From Saprospiraceae bacterium (GTDB lineage: Bacteria > Bacteroidota > Bacteroidia > Chitinophagales > Saprospiraceae), in assembly GCA_022448945.1 (NCBI GenBank), contig JAKVCV010000017.1, positions 1 to 64,000 on the forward strand: a stretch of DNA of 64,000 nucleotides, in the 5' to 3' direction. Made by a program: the position numbers and the translations under genes. Position 1 is the stretch's first letter. Each line of letters begins with the position of its first letter. The notes under the pieces are model-generated. The model made no database searches, had not been told where the DNA came from, and saw only the letters and a program-made list of their open reading frames with translations. Positions 9,034 through 17,817 of this stretch are shown piece after piece.

Positions 9034-9606
9034 AAACTTTTATATTTTTTTAATTTTTAGTACATAAAAAGTATAGTTGGGAGGTCTAAAAAATGATAAA
9101 ATGACTGGATTATATCTGTAAATTGTCATTACTATGTTAAATAAACCCAAAATTGCCGAAAGAATAGTTGCCGAATAAAGTTTTGCACATGGAGTTCTTT
9201 CCGTCTTTTCTTTTGCAATTATGTTTTTACAGTTAAAGGACATCCCCTAATAATGCAATTATAAGATTATTAAATGGACTTAAGTCCTGATGTTAAGTTG
9301 GTTAAGAAACAAAAAATCCATTCTCTTTAAAAAATATTATATACCTTTGTGCGAGCACAGGTAAAAGCAGAAAATAAATTTTAACACCTTAAAAAGAGAT
9401 TTGGTTTTTTTCCATAAAATGGAAAAACTTCCAAAAAAAACACATTTAAATTCTAAAAGCCGCCATTAACCCCGTTAAACCTCGCTTAAAATGGGGCATG
9501 ATTTTTTCTATAAGTAACTAAAATTAGAGTAGTAAAACGGAAATATTAGGTTGCATATTTATATAATAAGCGGTATTTCCTATTTAAGAATAATTAAAGC
9601 CCAATA
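9034..9606. other. 573-base gene-poor stretch with possible long leader
   Basis: There is no convincing protein gene here. A 67-codon minus-strand frame at 9040-9243 (with a hydrophobic stretch) ends 7 bases from psuG; its composition does not distinguish it from chance. TACCTTTG at 9342-9349 fits the -7 consensus, although no good -33 element is present. It is followed by a perfect 9-base inverted repeat with a 3-base loop (9407-9427). If that promoter is real, the lipoprotein gene at 9607 has a leader of about 250 bases, or a small RNA lies here. Confidence 0.4.
9407..9427. repeat. Short inverted repeat (hairpin) in intergenic region
   Basis: TTTTTCCAT and ATGGAAAAA flank a 3-base loop. 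It lies about 60 bases after a possible -7 element and 180 bases before the first small lipoprotein gene. It could be a weak terminator or a structured leader. Confidence 0.4.
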
Positions 9607-9816
9607 ATGAAAAATCTAAATTTAATTCTCGTTGCAATCCTCCTCATTATAATTCTTGCATCATGTGGAAGAAGTCCTTATAAAAAGCGAAAAGGCTGTA
9701 GAGGAAATGGCAGTTGGTACGGTCATCGTAATCTCGGTGTTATTGATAAAGTTCAAAAAGAACAGCATAATAAGTATGTTTGGATTACTGAAAAAAAGAA
9801 AATTGAAGAAATGTGA
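9607..9816 (+). CDS. Small lipoprotein, KRKGC/WYG motif, copy 1
   Basis: The protein is 69 residues. MKNLNLILVAILLIIILASC is a lipoprotein signal peptide with the lipidated Cys at residue 20. The mature part is about 50 residues and basic, with KKRKGCRGNGSWYGHRNL followed by IDKVQKEQHNKYVWI. The tandem neighbour (9965-10165) repeats this pattern (KRKGC, GWYGNRNL, IDKLKLEKHNKYFW), so the motif is under selection. The single conserved Cys in RKGC is separate from the lipidated Cys. It has its own terminator at 9847-9876. I recognise no named family; the function is unknown. Confidence 0.75.
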   Translation: MKNLNLILVAILLIIILASCGRSPYKKRKGCRGNGSWYGHRNLGVIDKVQKEQHNKYVWITEKKKIEEM

Positions 9817-9846
9817 TATAGATTAGTTTATATAAACAATACAATT

Positions 9847-9876
9847 AAAAATCTAACTCCGAAGAGTTAGATTTTT
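9847..9876 (+). terminator. Terminator of small lipoprotein copy 1
   Basis: AAAAATCTAACTC and GAGTTAGATTTTT form a 13-base stem with a CGAA loop, followed by more T. The stem core ATCTAACTC/GAGTTAGAT is identical to that of the terminator after copy 2. Confidence 0.9.
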
Positions 9877-9964
9877 TTTCTTTTGAGGTAATAATCTTAA
9901 TATTTTTGACATATATGTCTATTGTATTTAAATTAACATCATTAAATTTCTTAGAAACAAAACA

Positions 9965-10165
9965 ATGAAAAATCTAGTCTTAATTAGCCTAATTATAATA
10001 TTTACTCAATCATCTTGCAGCTCAGTAAGACATACAAAAAGAAAAGGTTGTAATGGACAGGGGTGGTACGGAAATAGAAACCTCAGTAAAATTGACAAAC
10101 TTAAATTGGAAAAGCATAACAAATATTTCTGGAGTTCTGAATGTATTCAAGAAGAAGAAATATAA
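9965..10165 (+). CDS. Small lipoprotein, KRKGC/WYG motif, copy 2
   Basis: The protein is 66 residues. MKNLVLISLIIIFTQSSC is the signal peptide with lipidated Cys18. The mature part has TKRKGCNGQGWYGNRNLSKIDKLKLEKHNKYFW, in pieces matching copy 1 (9607-9816) at about half of the positions, and an acidic tail. It is followed by a terminator with the same stem core as copy 1. The pair therefore looks like a duplicated gene-plus-terminator unit. Outer-membrane or inner-membrane location is not resolvable; the role is unknown. Confidence 0.75.
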   Translation: MKNLVLISLIIIFTQSSCSSVRHTKRKGCNGQGWYGNRNLSKIDKLKLEKHNKYFWSSECIQEEEI

Positions 10166-10190
10166 ATTAAATTCATAAAAAATATTTTCA

Positions 10191-10224
10191 AAAAAATCTA
10201 ACTCAACTTTGAGTTAGATTTTTT
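10191..10224 (+). terminator. Terminator of small lipoprotein copy 2
   Basis: AAAAAATCTAACTCA and TGAGTTAGATTTTTT flank an ACTT loop and are followed by more T. It shares its stem core with the terminator at 9847-9876. Confidence 0.9.
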
Positions 10225-10341
10225 TTTATTGTCTTTTTCTGAATAACCACATTTTTTTTTGATATTTTAGATAGAACTTTCCTTATTTGTTTTTTAAGGC
10301 ACTTATATCTTAGTTTAGATTTTATATAAATTCACTTAATT

Positions 10342-12837
10342 ATGAAACTGATTATATTTGTTTTCCTTTTATTATCTACGAGTCATTTTGCTACTGCTCA
10401 AGAACTCGACTCAAAAGAATTAAAAACTGCACTTGAGAGAAAACATATTTTCACTTCACTTAGACTGGCATTAGAAGAACCTGAGAACGTATACAAACTT
10501 AAACTCAGAGGCATCCCTGATCGTTTAATGAGTATCGACAAAAACATAAAGGCCATTCAAGATACAATAGACCACCTTGAGACAATATTTGCTCCAAACA
10601 AAGACAAAAGAATTGCAAAATATAAGCGTCATCAAAAAAAACTTGAAAAAGAAAAGAATTATTTCAACCTTGATAGTATAAAGATGCTAACAAAATTAGT
10701 GTTTTTAGATATATCTTTCAACGAATTAACAACGCTTCCTGACATTTTTGATAATTTACCTAATCTTCGTTTTCTTAATATCGACAACAACGAACTTACT
10801 GTTCTTCCCCCAAGTATTCACACCCTAAATCATCTACAGGAGTTGAACTTAGCCAAAAACAAACTTTCAGTATTACCTGAAAAAATCAGTGCGCTGAAAG
10901 CGCTTAAAATCTTTAATGTTCAAAGCAATTCCATTTCAAAACTCCCGGACAATTTAGGCAATTGTACAAATTTAGAGCAACTTCTTGCCGACAGCAATCA
11001 AATATCTGTATTTCCTGCTAACTTTGAACAACTTACAAAGCTGCAGTACATTATGCTTAGTTCAAATAATTTGAGTAGTGTTCCTAATGGAATATGCAAT
11101 TTTTCAGCCCTTAAGGAATTATATTTTGACAATAATAATATCTCTGCCTTGCCACCAAAGTTTGGCAAGTTAACTAATCTAAAAGTTTGTCAATTAGCAA
11201 ATAATCAGCTCTCTTCTTTACCAAACAGTATTGGATATTTGCGCACGCTCGCTAGCCTTAATCTTACAGGAAACAAATTAACAACAATACCAAAAGGCAT
11301 TATTCAATTAGTTAATTTAAAACATTTATATCTGGCCAATAACGAAATTTCAAATTTACCCAATAGCTTAGGCTTACTCAATCAATTAGAGACTTTACAC
11401 ATTAATGATAATAATCTTAGTTATCTTCCAGAATCTATTGGCCTGTTGACAAAATTGATAATATTCTATGCAGACAACAACAAACTCTCCCACATTAGCA
11501 ACACTATAAGTCAAATCAAGAATCTCAGAGAATGCTATTTAAATAATAATAATTTTGTTGTGTTCCCAACAGGACTTGCCAATCTAAGAAAACTGGAAGT
11601 TTTGTTTATGCATGAAAATAAATTAATGTCCATCCCTGACTCATGCATTTCAGGCTTGGTGCGACTTCAAACTTTTACTGCAAATAATAATCAAATAAAA
11701 TCTTTGCCTGACACGATGCAATTCATGAAACGGTTAAAGAGACTCTATCTCTCCCACAATCAAATAACATCTATTCCTCCAACTACTGGCAAATTGAAGA
11801 ATTTGATCATATTAAGCCTTGATCATAACCTATTAACAACCCTTCCCAACGAAATTGGAGAACTTGAAAAAATAACTTACTTATTTCTTAAAGACAATGA
11901 AATAAGTGAATTACCTCCTTGTTTTTACAAAGTGAAATTTGAAGCACATCCACTATTTTCTCTCAGACAATTAGAATTGTCTAGAAATCCTATTGGTGAC
12001 AAGAAAAAGAACCGTGACAAACTCAGAAAACTTGGTCCAGATTATGCAACTATTTATATATCTGGGTCCAACAAAATAATGATGGCTGAAGCAATAGCAG
12101 ATAAAGCCAGAGAAGATGCGGATAAGGCTGCAGAAAATGCCAAAATAGCTGCAGAAGAAGCTTTAGAAGCGAAAATTAGTGCTAAGGAAGCCGAAGCTAA
12201 AGCTAAGGAAGCTGAAGCTAATGCTAAAGAAGCCCACGCCCTTGCTAAAGAAGCCCACGCCTTATCTGAAGAAGCCCACGCCTTATCTGAAGAAGCTGAA
12301 GCCAAAGCTGAAGCAAATAAAGATGAATCTAAAACAAAAGAGTTAGAAGCTGAAGCTAAATTTGCTGAAGCCAAAGCTAAAGATGCTGAAGCCAAAGCTA
12401 AAGATGCTGAAGCTAATGCTATTGAAGCTGAAGCTTATGCTAAAGATGCTTTAGCAGATGCAAAAGCAAAAGCGATCTTTGCAGAATTTAAAGCCAAAGA
12501 AGCAGAGATTCTTGCAAAGGAAGCAGAGAGAAAAGCTAAAGAAGCAGAAGAAGCCGTTAAAAAAGTTAAAGCAGCCCAAAAAAACAAGAAAAACCCAAAT
12601 AATGAAGAAATCACTGCGGACAATGAAAACAGTCCAACTGGCAATGATTTTGAAGCTAATGTGAAATTAGCCGAAAAGAAAATACGTGAAGCTGAAGCTA
12701 AAATAAAAGCTGCAGAAGCCAGAATAAAAGTTGCAGAAGAAAAAGTCAAGGATGCAGAAGAAAAAGTTAAAGCTGTAGTAGATAAAAACGAAGAAGATGC
12801 GCCTATAAACGAAGAAACTCCAATTCAAGAAGATTAA
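10342..12837 (+). CDS. Secreted leucine-rich-repeat protein with long Ala/Glu/Lys coiled-coil tail
   Basis: The protein is 831 residues. Residues 1-19 are a signal peptide (MKLIIFVFLLLSTSHFATA). Residues about 110-550 contain roughly 18-19 leucine-rich repeats of 23 residues with the pattern LxxLxLxxNxLxxLPxxIxxL, the bacterial small-LRR type. From about residue 580 to the end the chain becomes a highly charged Ala/Glu/Lys-rich helix built from short units such as AKEAEAK and EEAHALS, strongly predicted coiled coil and reminiscent of TolA-like spacers. No sorting domain or lipobox is present, so the mature protein may stay in the periplasm or be held through the helix. Two exact 18-base units lie near 12250-12290. 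LRR regions usually bind proteins; the partner is unknown. Confidence 0.85.
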   Translation: MKLIIFVFLLLSTSHFATAQELDSKELKTALERKHIFTSLRLALEEPENVYKLKLRGIPDRLMSIDKNIKAIQDTIDHLETIFAPNKDKRIAKYKRHQKKLEKEKNYFNLDSIKMLTKLVFLDISFNELTTLPDIFDNLPNLRFLNIDNNELTVLPPSIHTLNHLQELNLAKNKLSVLPEKISALKALKIFNVQSNSISKLPDNLGNCTNLEQLLADSNQISVFPANFEQLTKLQYIMLSSNNLSSVPNGICNFSALKELYFDNNNISALPPKFGKLTNLKVCQLANNQLSSLPNSIGYLRTLASLNLTGNKLTTIPKGIIQLVNLKHLYLANNEISNLPNSLGLLNQLETLHINDNNLSYLPESIGLLTKLIIFYADNNKLSHISNTISQIKNLRECYLNNNNFVVFPTGLANLRKLEVLFMHENKLMSIPDSCISGLVRLQTFTANNNQIKSLPDTMQFMKRLKRLYLSHNQITSIPPTTGKLKNLIILSLDHNLLTTLPNEIGELEKITYLFLKDNEISELPPCFYKVKFEAHPLFSLRQLELSRNPIGDKKKNRDKLRKLGPDYATIYISGSNKIMMAEAIADKAREDADKAAENAKIAAEEALEAKISAKEAEAKAKEAEANAKEAHALAKEAHALSEEAHALSEEAEAKAEANKDESKTKELEAEAKFAEAKAKDAEAKAKDAEANAIEAEAYAKDALADAKAKAIFAEFKAKEAEILAKEAERKAKEAEEAVKKVKAAQKNKKNPNNEEITADNENSPTGNDFEANVKLAEKKIREAEAKIKAAEARIKVAEEKVKDAEEKVKAVVDKNEEDAPINEETPIQED
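12175..12470 (+). repeat. Degenerate short in-frame repeats coding the AKEAEAK helix
   Basis: The coding sequence uses repeated 18- and 21-base units around GCTAAAGAAGCTGAAGCT and GAAGCCCACGCCTTATCT. They stay in frame and give six- and seven-residue helical repeats. Length variation between strains is likely. Confidence 0.7.
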
Positions 12838-12883
12838 TAACTTATGTCACTAAATTAGTAAAATCATATTTTTTGAACCTTCT

Positions 12884-14131
12884 TTATTGTTTCTTGTTTA
12901 ATGCAATTTCAGAATAATAAATCATCAAAACTACTACTGTGATAAACATAAAAACACTCAAAATCATAAATGAATATATTACGTTTCCCGAATGATGAAA
13001 AAAAGCTAAACTGAATATACACAAAAACACTATTCTTGACAATGCATTCGACAAAAAGAAAATACTATTAGCCCTTCCCATTATTTGATTTGGCAACACT
13101 TTAAACAAATAAGAAACGCGAATGACCCGTATTCCGGCATTTGTAAGGCCAAGTAGAAAAGTCATTATATAAAAAACAGAAATCCAGGTGCTACATATCA
13201 TAAAAACAAACTCAAGAACAGAAATTAATGTCATAATAATAATAGCCTTTACAAAAGTCATTTTTTTGAATATTCTATGAACACTTATTCCTGCTACTAT
13301 CGCACCCAAAGCATAAAATATTTCTGATATTGCATAAGTTTCTGAAGATGCTTTTAAGTGTTGAGTTACATATACAGGTGCCAGATTAAAAACATGTAAT
13401 AAAACAACAACAAATACAGAATGCGTAACAACTCCAAATAAAAACACATAAGGATGGTTTTTTAAATAATTGTACCCCACCCTAAGCCTAAATAAAACAC
13501 TGCCCGCTTCAACGGTTCTATTTGCTAAAGGAACATATCGAATAACAAAGATAATAAAGAAGGCTATAAAGTAAGTACAAGCATCAAGTGCAAAAATTTC
13601 AGAAAGCGTCCATGGTTCTACTTCTATATTAAAATATGATAAAGAGATACCTCCTCCAATTAATAGAGCAGCACCCGCCCCTGCAAAGGCTGAAGCTAAC
13701 TGACTTTGAACTTCTATATAAGAAGCAATTTTATTATAATTCTCCTTCTCTGTTATTTCTTGCATGAACGCATAAAAGCAGGGATAATGCAAATTGTAGT
13801 TAAAAAAAGTTAAAGCAAAAACTGTTGCTGCTAAATAATTGGTGTAACCTGATGTTGAAGATTCTATAAATGCTATCAGTCCTATTGTAATACCATTTGT
13901 TATATTAAGTACAAGGAATATTTTCTTACGATTAAATTTATCAATTAAAGTTCCTCCATACAATGACCAAAAAAGACTTATCAATGTAATTATAGTATAA
14001 ATAATATTAAACCAATTGGACTGGTTTTGATTTGCAAAGTATAATGGAATTGAAATCATACTGATCCCCTGCGCAACACCAGATATAAAATTCGCTAATA
14101 ACAATAATTTTATCGCTCCAAAGTTCCTCAT
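12884..14131 (-). CDS. Major facilitator superfamily transporter
   Basis: The protein is 415 residues with about 12 hydrophobic segments spread along the whole length, the size and layout of an MFS permease. The loop between segments 2 and 3 carries GGTLIDKFNRKKIFL, the MFS signature motif with its Asp and basic residues. FNYNLHYPCFYAFMQEI and GRANSIFFLSNALSRI are further typical segments. It resembles the MFS group annotated as putative drug or macrolide efflux (MefA-like), but the substrate cannot be read from sequence. It is convergent with the LRR gene at 10342-12837 and divergent from the LRR gene at 14284-15510. Confidence 0.85.
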   Translation of the reverse strand: MRNFGAIKLLLLANFISGVAQGISMISIPLYFANQNQSNWFNIIYTIITLISLFWSLYGGTLIDKFNRKKIFLVLNITNGITIGLIAFIESSTSGYTNYLAATVFALTFFNYNLHYPCFYAFMQEITEKENYNKIASYIEVQSQLASAFAGAGAALLIGGGISLSYFNIEVEPWTLSEIFALDACTYFIAFFIIFVIRYVPLANRTVEAGSVLFRLRVGYNYLKNHPYVFLFGVVTHSVFVVVLLHVFNLAPVYVTQHLKASSETYAISEIFYALGAIVAGISVHRIFKKMTFVKAIIIMTLISVLEFVFMICSTWISVFYIMTFLLGLTNAGIRVIRVSYLFKVLPNQIMGRANSIFFLSNALSRIVFLCIFSLAFFHHSGNVIYSFMILSVFMFITVVVLMIYYSEIALNKKQ

Positions 14132-14283
14132 CTTAAAAATACAACTTAGAATAAATTTACAATTATCTCTTCTCGTGTAAAAGTGCCTATCTTTATCAGA
14201 ATTACAAAAAAAAATAAAATTTAATGGCAGATTGAAATAGTCTCATTTTTTTTGTTGATATTAATTCTAGCAATGCTATAAAA

Positions 14284-15510
14284 ATGTCATACTCAAAAAT
14301 AGAAATACAAAACATAAAACGTTTAGCTACAAATGCTGATCTAAAAAACAATTTAATTGCTTTTGAAATCATAAGCAATCGCGGACTTGTGCCAGAACTT
14401 TTTACAGATATTTATTGGATCTATAACCGACTAATATGGTCAAAAGACAATAATTTAGAAAAAAAAGTATTAAACTATATTCAAAAATTTCTACTATATA
14501 AAAAGAATAATACAAAAATTACTCCTTTACTTGATTGTTCAAATAATATAAAACTATCATTAGATCCCGATTTTGAAACAATGGCAAGTTCATGTGATCT
14601 TAATAAAAAAGTATTGGCAGAGCTCTTATTCAAAAACTTCCCTATTAATCATAATCCCATAAATAATTTTTTATTCAAATATGGAAGCACATCTATTCAG
14701 GAACAAATTCTTCCCTTTTTAAAAGTAAGAGAACATAATGGTAATTTCCTATTGGATCTGGGGGGATTTAAACTAAAAACTGTACCCAATGCCATTCTAC
14801 TTGAAAAAAACATCCAAACACTAAAATTATGGGGCAATGAACTTAAAGAATTGCCTGATTTTTGGGATCACTTTCAAGAACTAACAGTTCTAAATATAGC
14901 CGAAAACAATCTAACAAAACTTCCTGCAAGTTTTTCTAGTCTAACTAACCTTAATAAATTATATGCTCAAAACAACAATTTTGATCTGATTCCAGCTCTA
15001 AATACTATAAAACAGCTTCCAAAGATTAAACATATATCAATTGCCACTACAGCTAACAATACTGGGTCATATACAAAAGCTGATAATGATGAATTAATAC
15101 AATTTGAAGAATTGGTGAATCATGGGAAAATATACGCCCCTGAAAAAGAACAATTGTTATTTTTAGGACTAGTAATGAATAACGCACTAGCATTAGAAAA
15201 ATTATCTCTATTAACTTTATTTGAAGCATTATCCAACGAAGATAAAACAATCAGATATGCAGCAAAATTAAAAATTGCAAACTGGAAAGATGCTGGTTTT
15301 AATGGAGAATTACCTGAAGGATCTTCAATTGCAATATTAGGTATTATTTCTTTTTCCGTTCGAAATAAACTTAATAATGAGTTTGCAAATATTAGTTGCA
15401 CAACAGATATCAATGAAAAAACGACCCATATTATGATTGGAGATTTCCCGGAAAACTATAAAGCTGTTGAAGATCGTAAATTTATTTTTTTAACAGAAGA
15501 AGATTTATAA
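14284..15510 (+). CDS. Cytoplasmic LRR protein with BRCT-like C-terminus
   Basis: The protein is 408 residues with no signal peptide. The N-terminal 150 residues are helical and unassigned. Residues about 150-250 contain a short leucine-rich-repeat block (IQTLKLWGNELKELPDFW, LTVLNIAENNLTKLP, LNKLYAQNNNFDLIP). After a helical region, the last 70 residues (IAILGIISF, then a basic helix, then INEKTTHIMIGD, then FIFLTEEDL) have the layout of a BRCT domain, including the T-T-H-x-x-x-G-D strand. BRCT-like is inference from pattern only. BRCT domains in bacteria are mainly known from DNA ligase, so this would be an unusual combination. The function is unknown. Confidence 0.75.
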   Translation: MSYSKIEIQNIKRLATNADLKNNLIAFEIISNRGLVPELFTDIYWIYNRLIWSKDNNLEKKVLNYIQKFLLYKKNNTKITPLLDCSNNIKLSLDPDFETMASSCDLNKKVLAELLFKNFPINHNPINNFLFKYGSTSIQEQILPFLKVREHNGNFLLDLGGFKLKTVPNAILLEKNIQTLKLWGNELKELPDFWDHFQELTVLNIAENNLTKLPASFSSLTNLNKLYAQNNNFDLIPALNTIKQLPKIKHISIATTANNTGSYTKADNDELIQFEELVNHGKIYAPEKEQLLFLGLVMNNALALEKLSLLTLFEALSNEDKTIRYAAKLKIANWKDAGFNGELPEGSSIAILGIISFSVRNKLNNEFANISCTTDINEKTTHIMIGDFPENYKAVEDRKFIFLTEEDL

Positions 15511-15552
15511 TCGTTAATTACCAGAATTAAAAGAAAATAATGTTTAAAATTG

Positions 15553-16434
15553 CTAAAAAATAACACCAAGTCTAATAGCAATATTATGTTGAGCATTCCT
15601 TGGGTTTTTTGAACTATTAGTAGCTGTATTTACCTTTCGCAATGTTGTATTAGCGCCGTTAAATCCATCAGTAGCATCCAACACTCCTGTCATATAATAC
15701 ACACCAGCATACAGCCTAAGACCATCGGGATTTGTAGGGGTGAATTCAACTCCCGCTCCTAAGCCTACACCGATTTGTAATGGAGTAACAACCTTCCATG
15801 CATTAGAGATTTTTGAATACTCTAATGATTCAGGAACACTATATCCGTTCAGATCTTTCACATAACCATCAGCACCAGCAACAGGTGAAAATATTTTTGC
15901 AGATGCAGAAACAGGTACCATAATTTTAATCAACGGAATATGAAAAAAAGCGCGTATATAACTACCCCCTAATTCTTCAGTTCTTAATTTTAGACCCAAT
16001 GGTATTTCAACATAATTAATGGAGTAATTGACTTTTGAAAATGCTGCTAAGTTAACATCTGTGTTAGATGCACCTGTAAGCATTGCAGTTTCTAAACTAA
16101 TAGTCCCGGTAAGATTGTCAAATAGTTCAGATTCATCTAGTTCAACATCTCCAAATAATTCGCCACCATATTTATAAAGCAGTGAGCCTCCCCTATTGAC
16201 TGCAAAATCAACACCAAAAGTCAACGCAGCAGTACCTGACATACCAAATCGATATTCAATATCAACACCAAACTCAACCCCTCCATTAACGTCTGAACCA
16301 AGCACTAACTTTTCTTCATTAGAATCCATAAAACCTATAAATGGATCAACATGAACTCCAAATTTGACTTGTTGAGCATTAGAAAATACTACCTGAGCAA
16401 CTAAAACCGTTAGAATAGCAATTTTGCGTAACAT
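15553..16434 (-). CDS. Outer-membrane beta-barrel protein, PorT-like
   Basis: The protein is 293 residues. MLRKIAILTVLVAQVVFSNA is a signal peptide. The rest alternates hydrophobic and polar residues as in an eight-strand class outer-membrane barrel and ends with an aromatic C-terminus (IAIRLGVIF). The segment NYSINYVEIPLGLKLR matches the strand pattern of the PorT family (an outer-membrane protein needed for T9SS in Porphyromonas). However, many unrelated Bacteroidota barrels share that pattern and this one is longer than PorT. It is divergent from the GldB gene. I call it PorT-like with modest confidence; a general outer-membrane barrel is certain. Confidence 0.7.
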   Translation of the reverse strand: MLRKIAILTVLVAQVVFSNAQQVKFGVHVDPFIGFMDSNEEKLVLGSDVNGGVEFGVDIEYRFGMSGTAALTFGVDFAVNRGGSLLYKYGGELFGDVELDESELFDNLTGTISLETAMLTGASNTDVNLAAFSKVNYSINYVEIPLGLKLRTEELGGSYIRAFFHIPLIKIMVPVSASAKIFSPVAGADGYVKDLNGYSVPESLEYSKISNAWKVVTPLQIGVGLGAGVEFTPTNPDGLRLYAGVYYMTGVLDATDGFNGANTTLRKVNTATNSSKNPRNAQHNIAIRLGVIF

Positions 16435-16556
16435 AAAATTTCTTTTAATTAGGAATAATAAAAACCTGAAAATACAAATATCCTGAAACTTATTACCTGT
16501 TTATATAATGAGATTGTATTTTAGGGCCGAATAACATGTACAAAATCACAAACATA

Positions 16557-17642
16557 ATGCAAAAGCCCAAACTAATTAAGGTTTTTTTTCTGTTGAGTTG
16601 CATAATAGTTTACATAACTTCATGTAACACCACTACTAGCGAACTAAAATATATCCCCAAAACTGAAGGGATTAAAGCAACTATGCAACTTATTAGGTTT
16701 GAGCAAAGTTTTTTTGCAATAGACAGTTCAAATATTAGTGATGACATTAATAAATTAAAGCTAAAATATCCAGAATTTACAAATGGCTTTTTAGCCACCG
16801 TACTAGGAATAAGAGATACTGGAATGCAAAATATGATTATCAAAGGATATTTGAACTATCCGGATGCGCGTTTTACATTTGATACGATTCAAAAAGTTTT
16901 TTCAAACATGAATCAAACACAAAAAGAATTAAATGAACTGGCTACTTATTATCAATATTATTTCCCTAATGCAAAACCAATAACCAAAGCATTTTCATAT
17001 TTATCTGAATATCATGGAGATAGATTAGCAGTAATTGAAGATGGTTTTGTTGCCCTTCCTTTAGATATGGCATTGGGAATCGGATATCCTGCTTATACTT
17101 TTTCTAAAATGCCTTTATACGATCAACGCACCTGTACAAAAGAACACCTTGTTGCAAAGGCTGCAAATGCTGTTGCACAAAATGTGATATCTAGAAAAAT
17201 CCAAAAAAGAGGTAGCCACTTAATTGACCTAATGCTTTACAATGGAAAGATTATGTATTTGACAGATATTTTAGCTCCAAATATTGCTGACAGTCTCAAA
17301 TTTGGCTTTTCTTCTTATCAAATAAACTATTGCCAAAAAGGCGAACTTGAATTATATAATTATTTATTGGAACAGGAATTGTTTTATTCAAATGAAACAA
17401 ATAAAATCTCTAAATACATCACAAAAGGTCCATTTAAACCAAATTTTGATTTGCCTGGAAATAGTGGGACATGGTTAGGATATAGAATAATATTATCTTA
17501 TGCAAATCATTACAGAACAATATTACATCAAACAGATGCTAATTTATCGGCTAGATCAATAGACCAAAAAGTATTAAATATGATCTTTAAAGAACTCAAT
17601 CCTCAGGCATTTCTAAAATTATATAAACCACCTAAATTTTAA
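16557..17642 (+). CDS. gldB: Gliding motility lipoprotein GldB
   Basis: The protein is 361 residues from MQKPKLIKV; an in-frame ATG seven codons upstream at 16536 is possible but weakens the signal. The signal peptide ends at IVYITSC, a lipobox. The body matches the GldB family: LGIRDTGMQNMI, LSEYHGDRLAVIEDGFVAL, PLDMALGIGYPAY in the centre, then AVAQNVISRKIQ and LMLYNGKIMYLTDI, and GTWLGYRIILSYANHY near the end. GldB is required for gliding in Flavobacterium and is related to a metal-dependent peptidase fold (DUF2268-like), but its activity is unknown. It is the first of eight gliding/T9SS genes in the next 20 kb. Confidence 0.88.
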   Translation: MQKPKLIKVFFLLSCIIVYITSCNTTTSELKYIPKTEGIKATMQLIRFEQSFFAIDSSNISDDINKLKLKYPEFTNGFLATVLGIRDTGMQNMIIKGYLNYPDARFTFDTIQKVFSNMNQTQKELNELATYYQYYFPNAKPITKAFSYLSEYHGDRLAVIEDGFVALPLDMALGIGYPAYTFSKMPLYDQRTCTKEHLVAKAANAVAQNVISRKIQKRGSHLIDLMLYNGKIMYLTDILAPNIADSLKFGFSSYQINYCQKGELELYNYLLEQELFYSNETNKISKYITKGPFKPNFDLPGNSGTWLGYRIILSYANHYRTILHQTDANLSARSIDQKVLNMIFKELNPQAFLKLYKPPKF

Positions 17643-17705
17643 CTTTTTGCATAAAAAAACCGTTTATTGCCTGTATTAACATTATATATGACGATTTTTA
17701 TCTTA

Positions 17706-17713
17706 TACTTTTG
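17706..17713 (+). promoter_or_regulatory. Possible -7 element for the Cys/Lys repeat gene
   Basis: TACTTTTG fits TAnnTTTG and lies 105 bases before the start codon. No clear -33 TTTG is seen at the right spacing. Confidence 0.3.
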
Positions 17714-17817
17714 TTAAGCTCTTTAGATAAATTTGGTTTCCATGTAGAAAAAGCGTAAATTAGTAGTTCTGTTAGTCAAAAAAACGTATAAATTAAAAAA
17801 TAAAATTCTATTACATT

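Noticed and set aside
9040-9243. 67-codon minus-strand reading frame with a hydrophobic stretch
   Set aside because: It has no recognised motif and ends 7 bases from psuG; its composition is compatible with chance in AT-rich DNA. Kept only as a note in the intergenic entry.
12054-12749. Two antisense reading frames rich in Ala/Ser
   Set aside because: They are the reverse reading of the AKEAEAK repeat in the LRR gene and have no features of their own.
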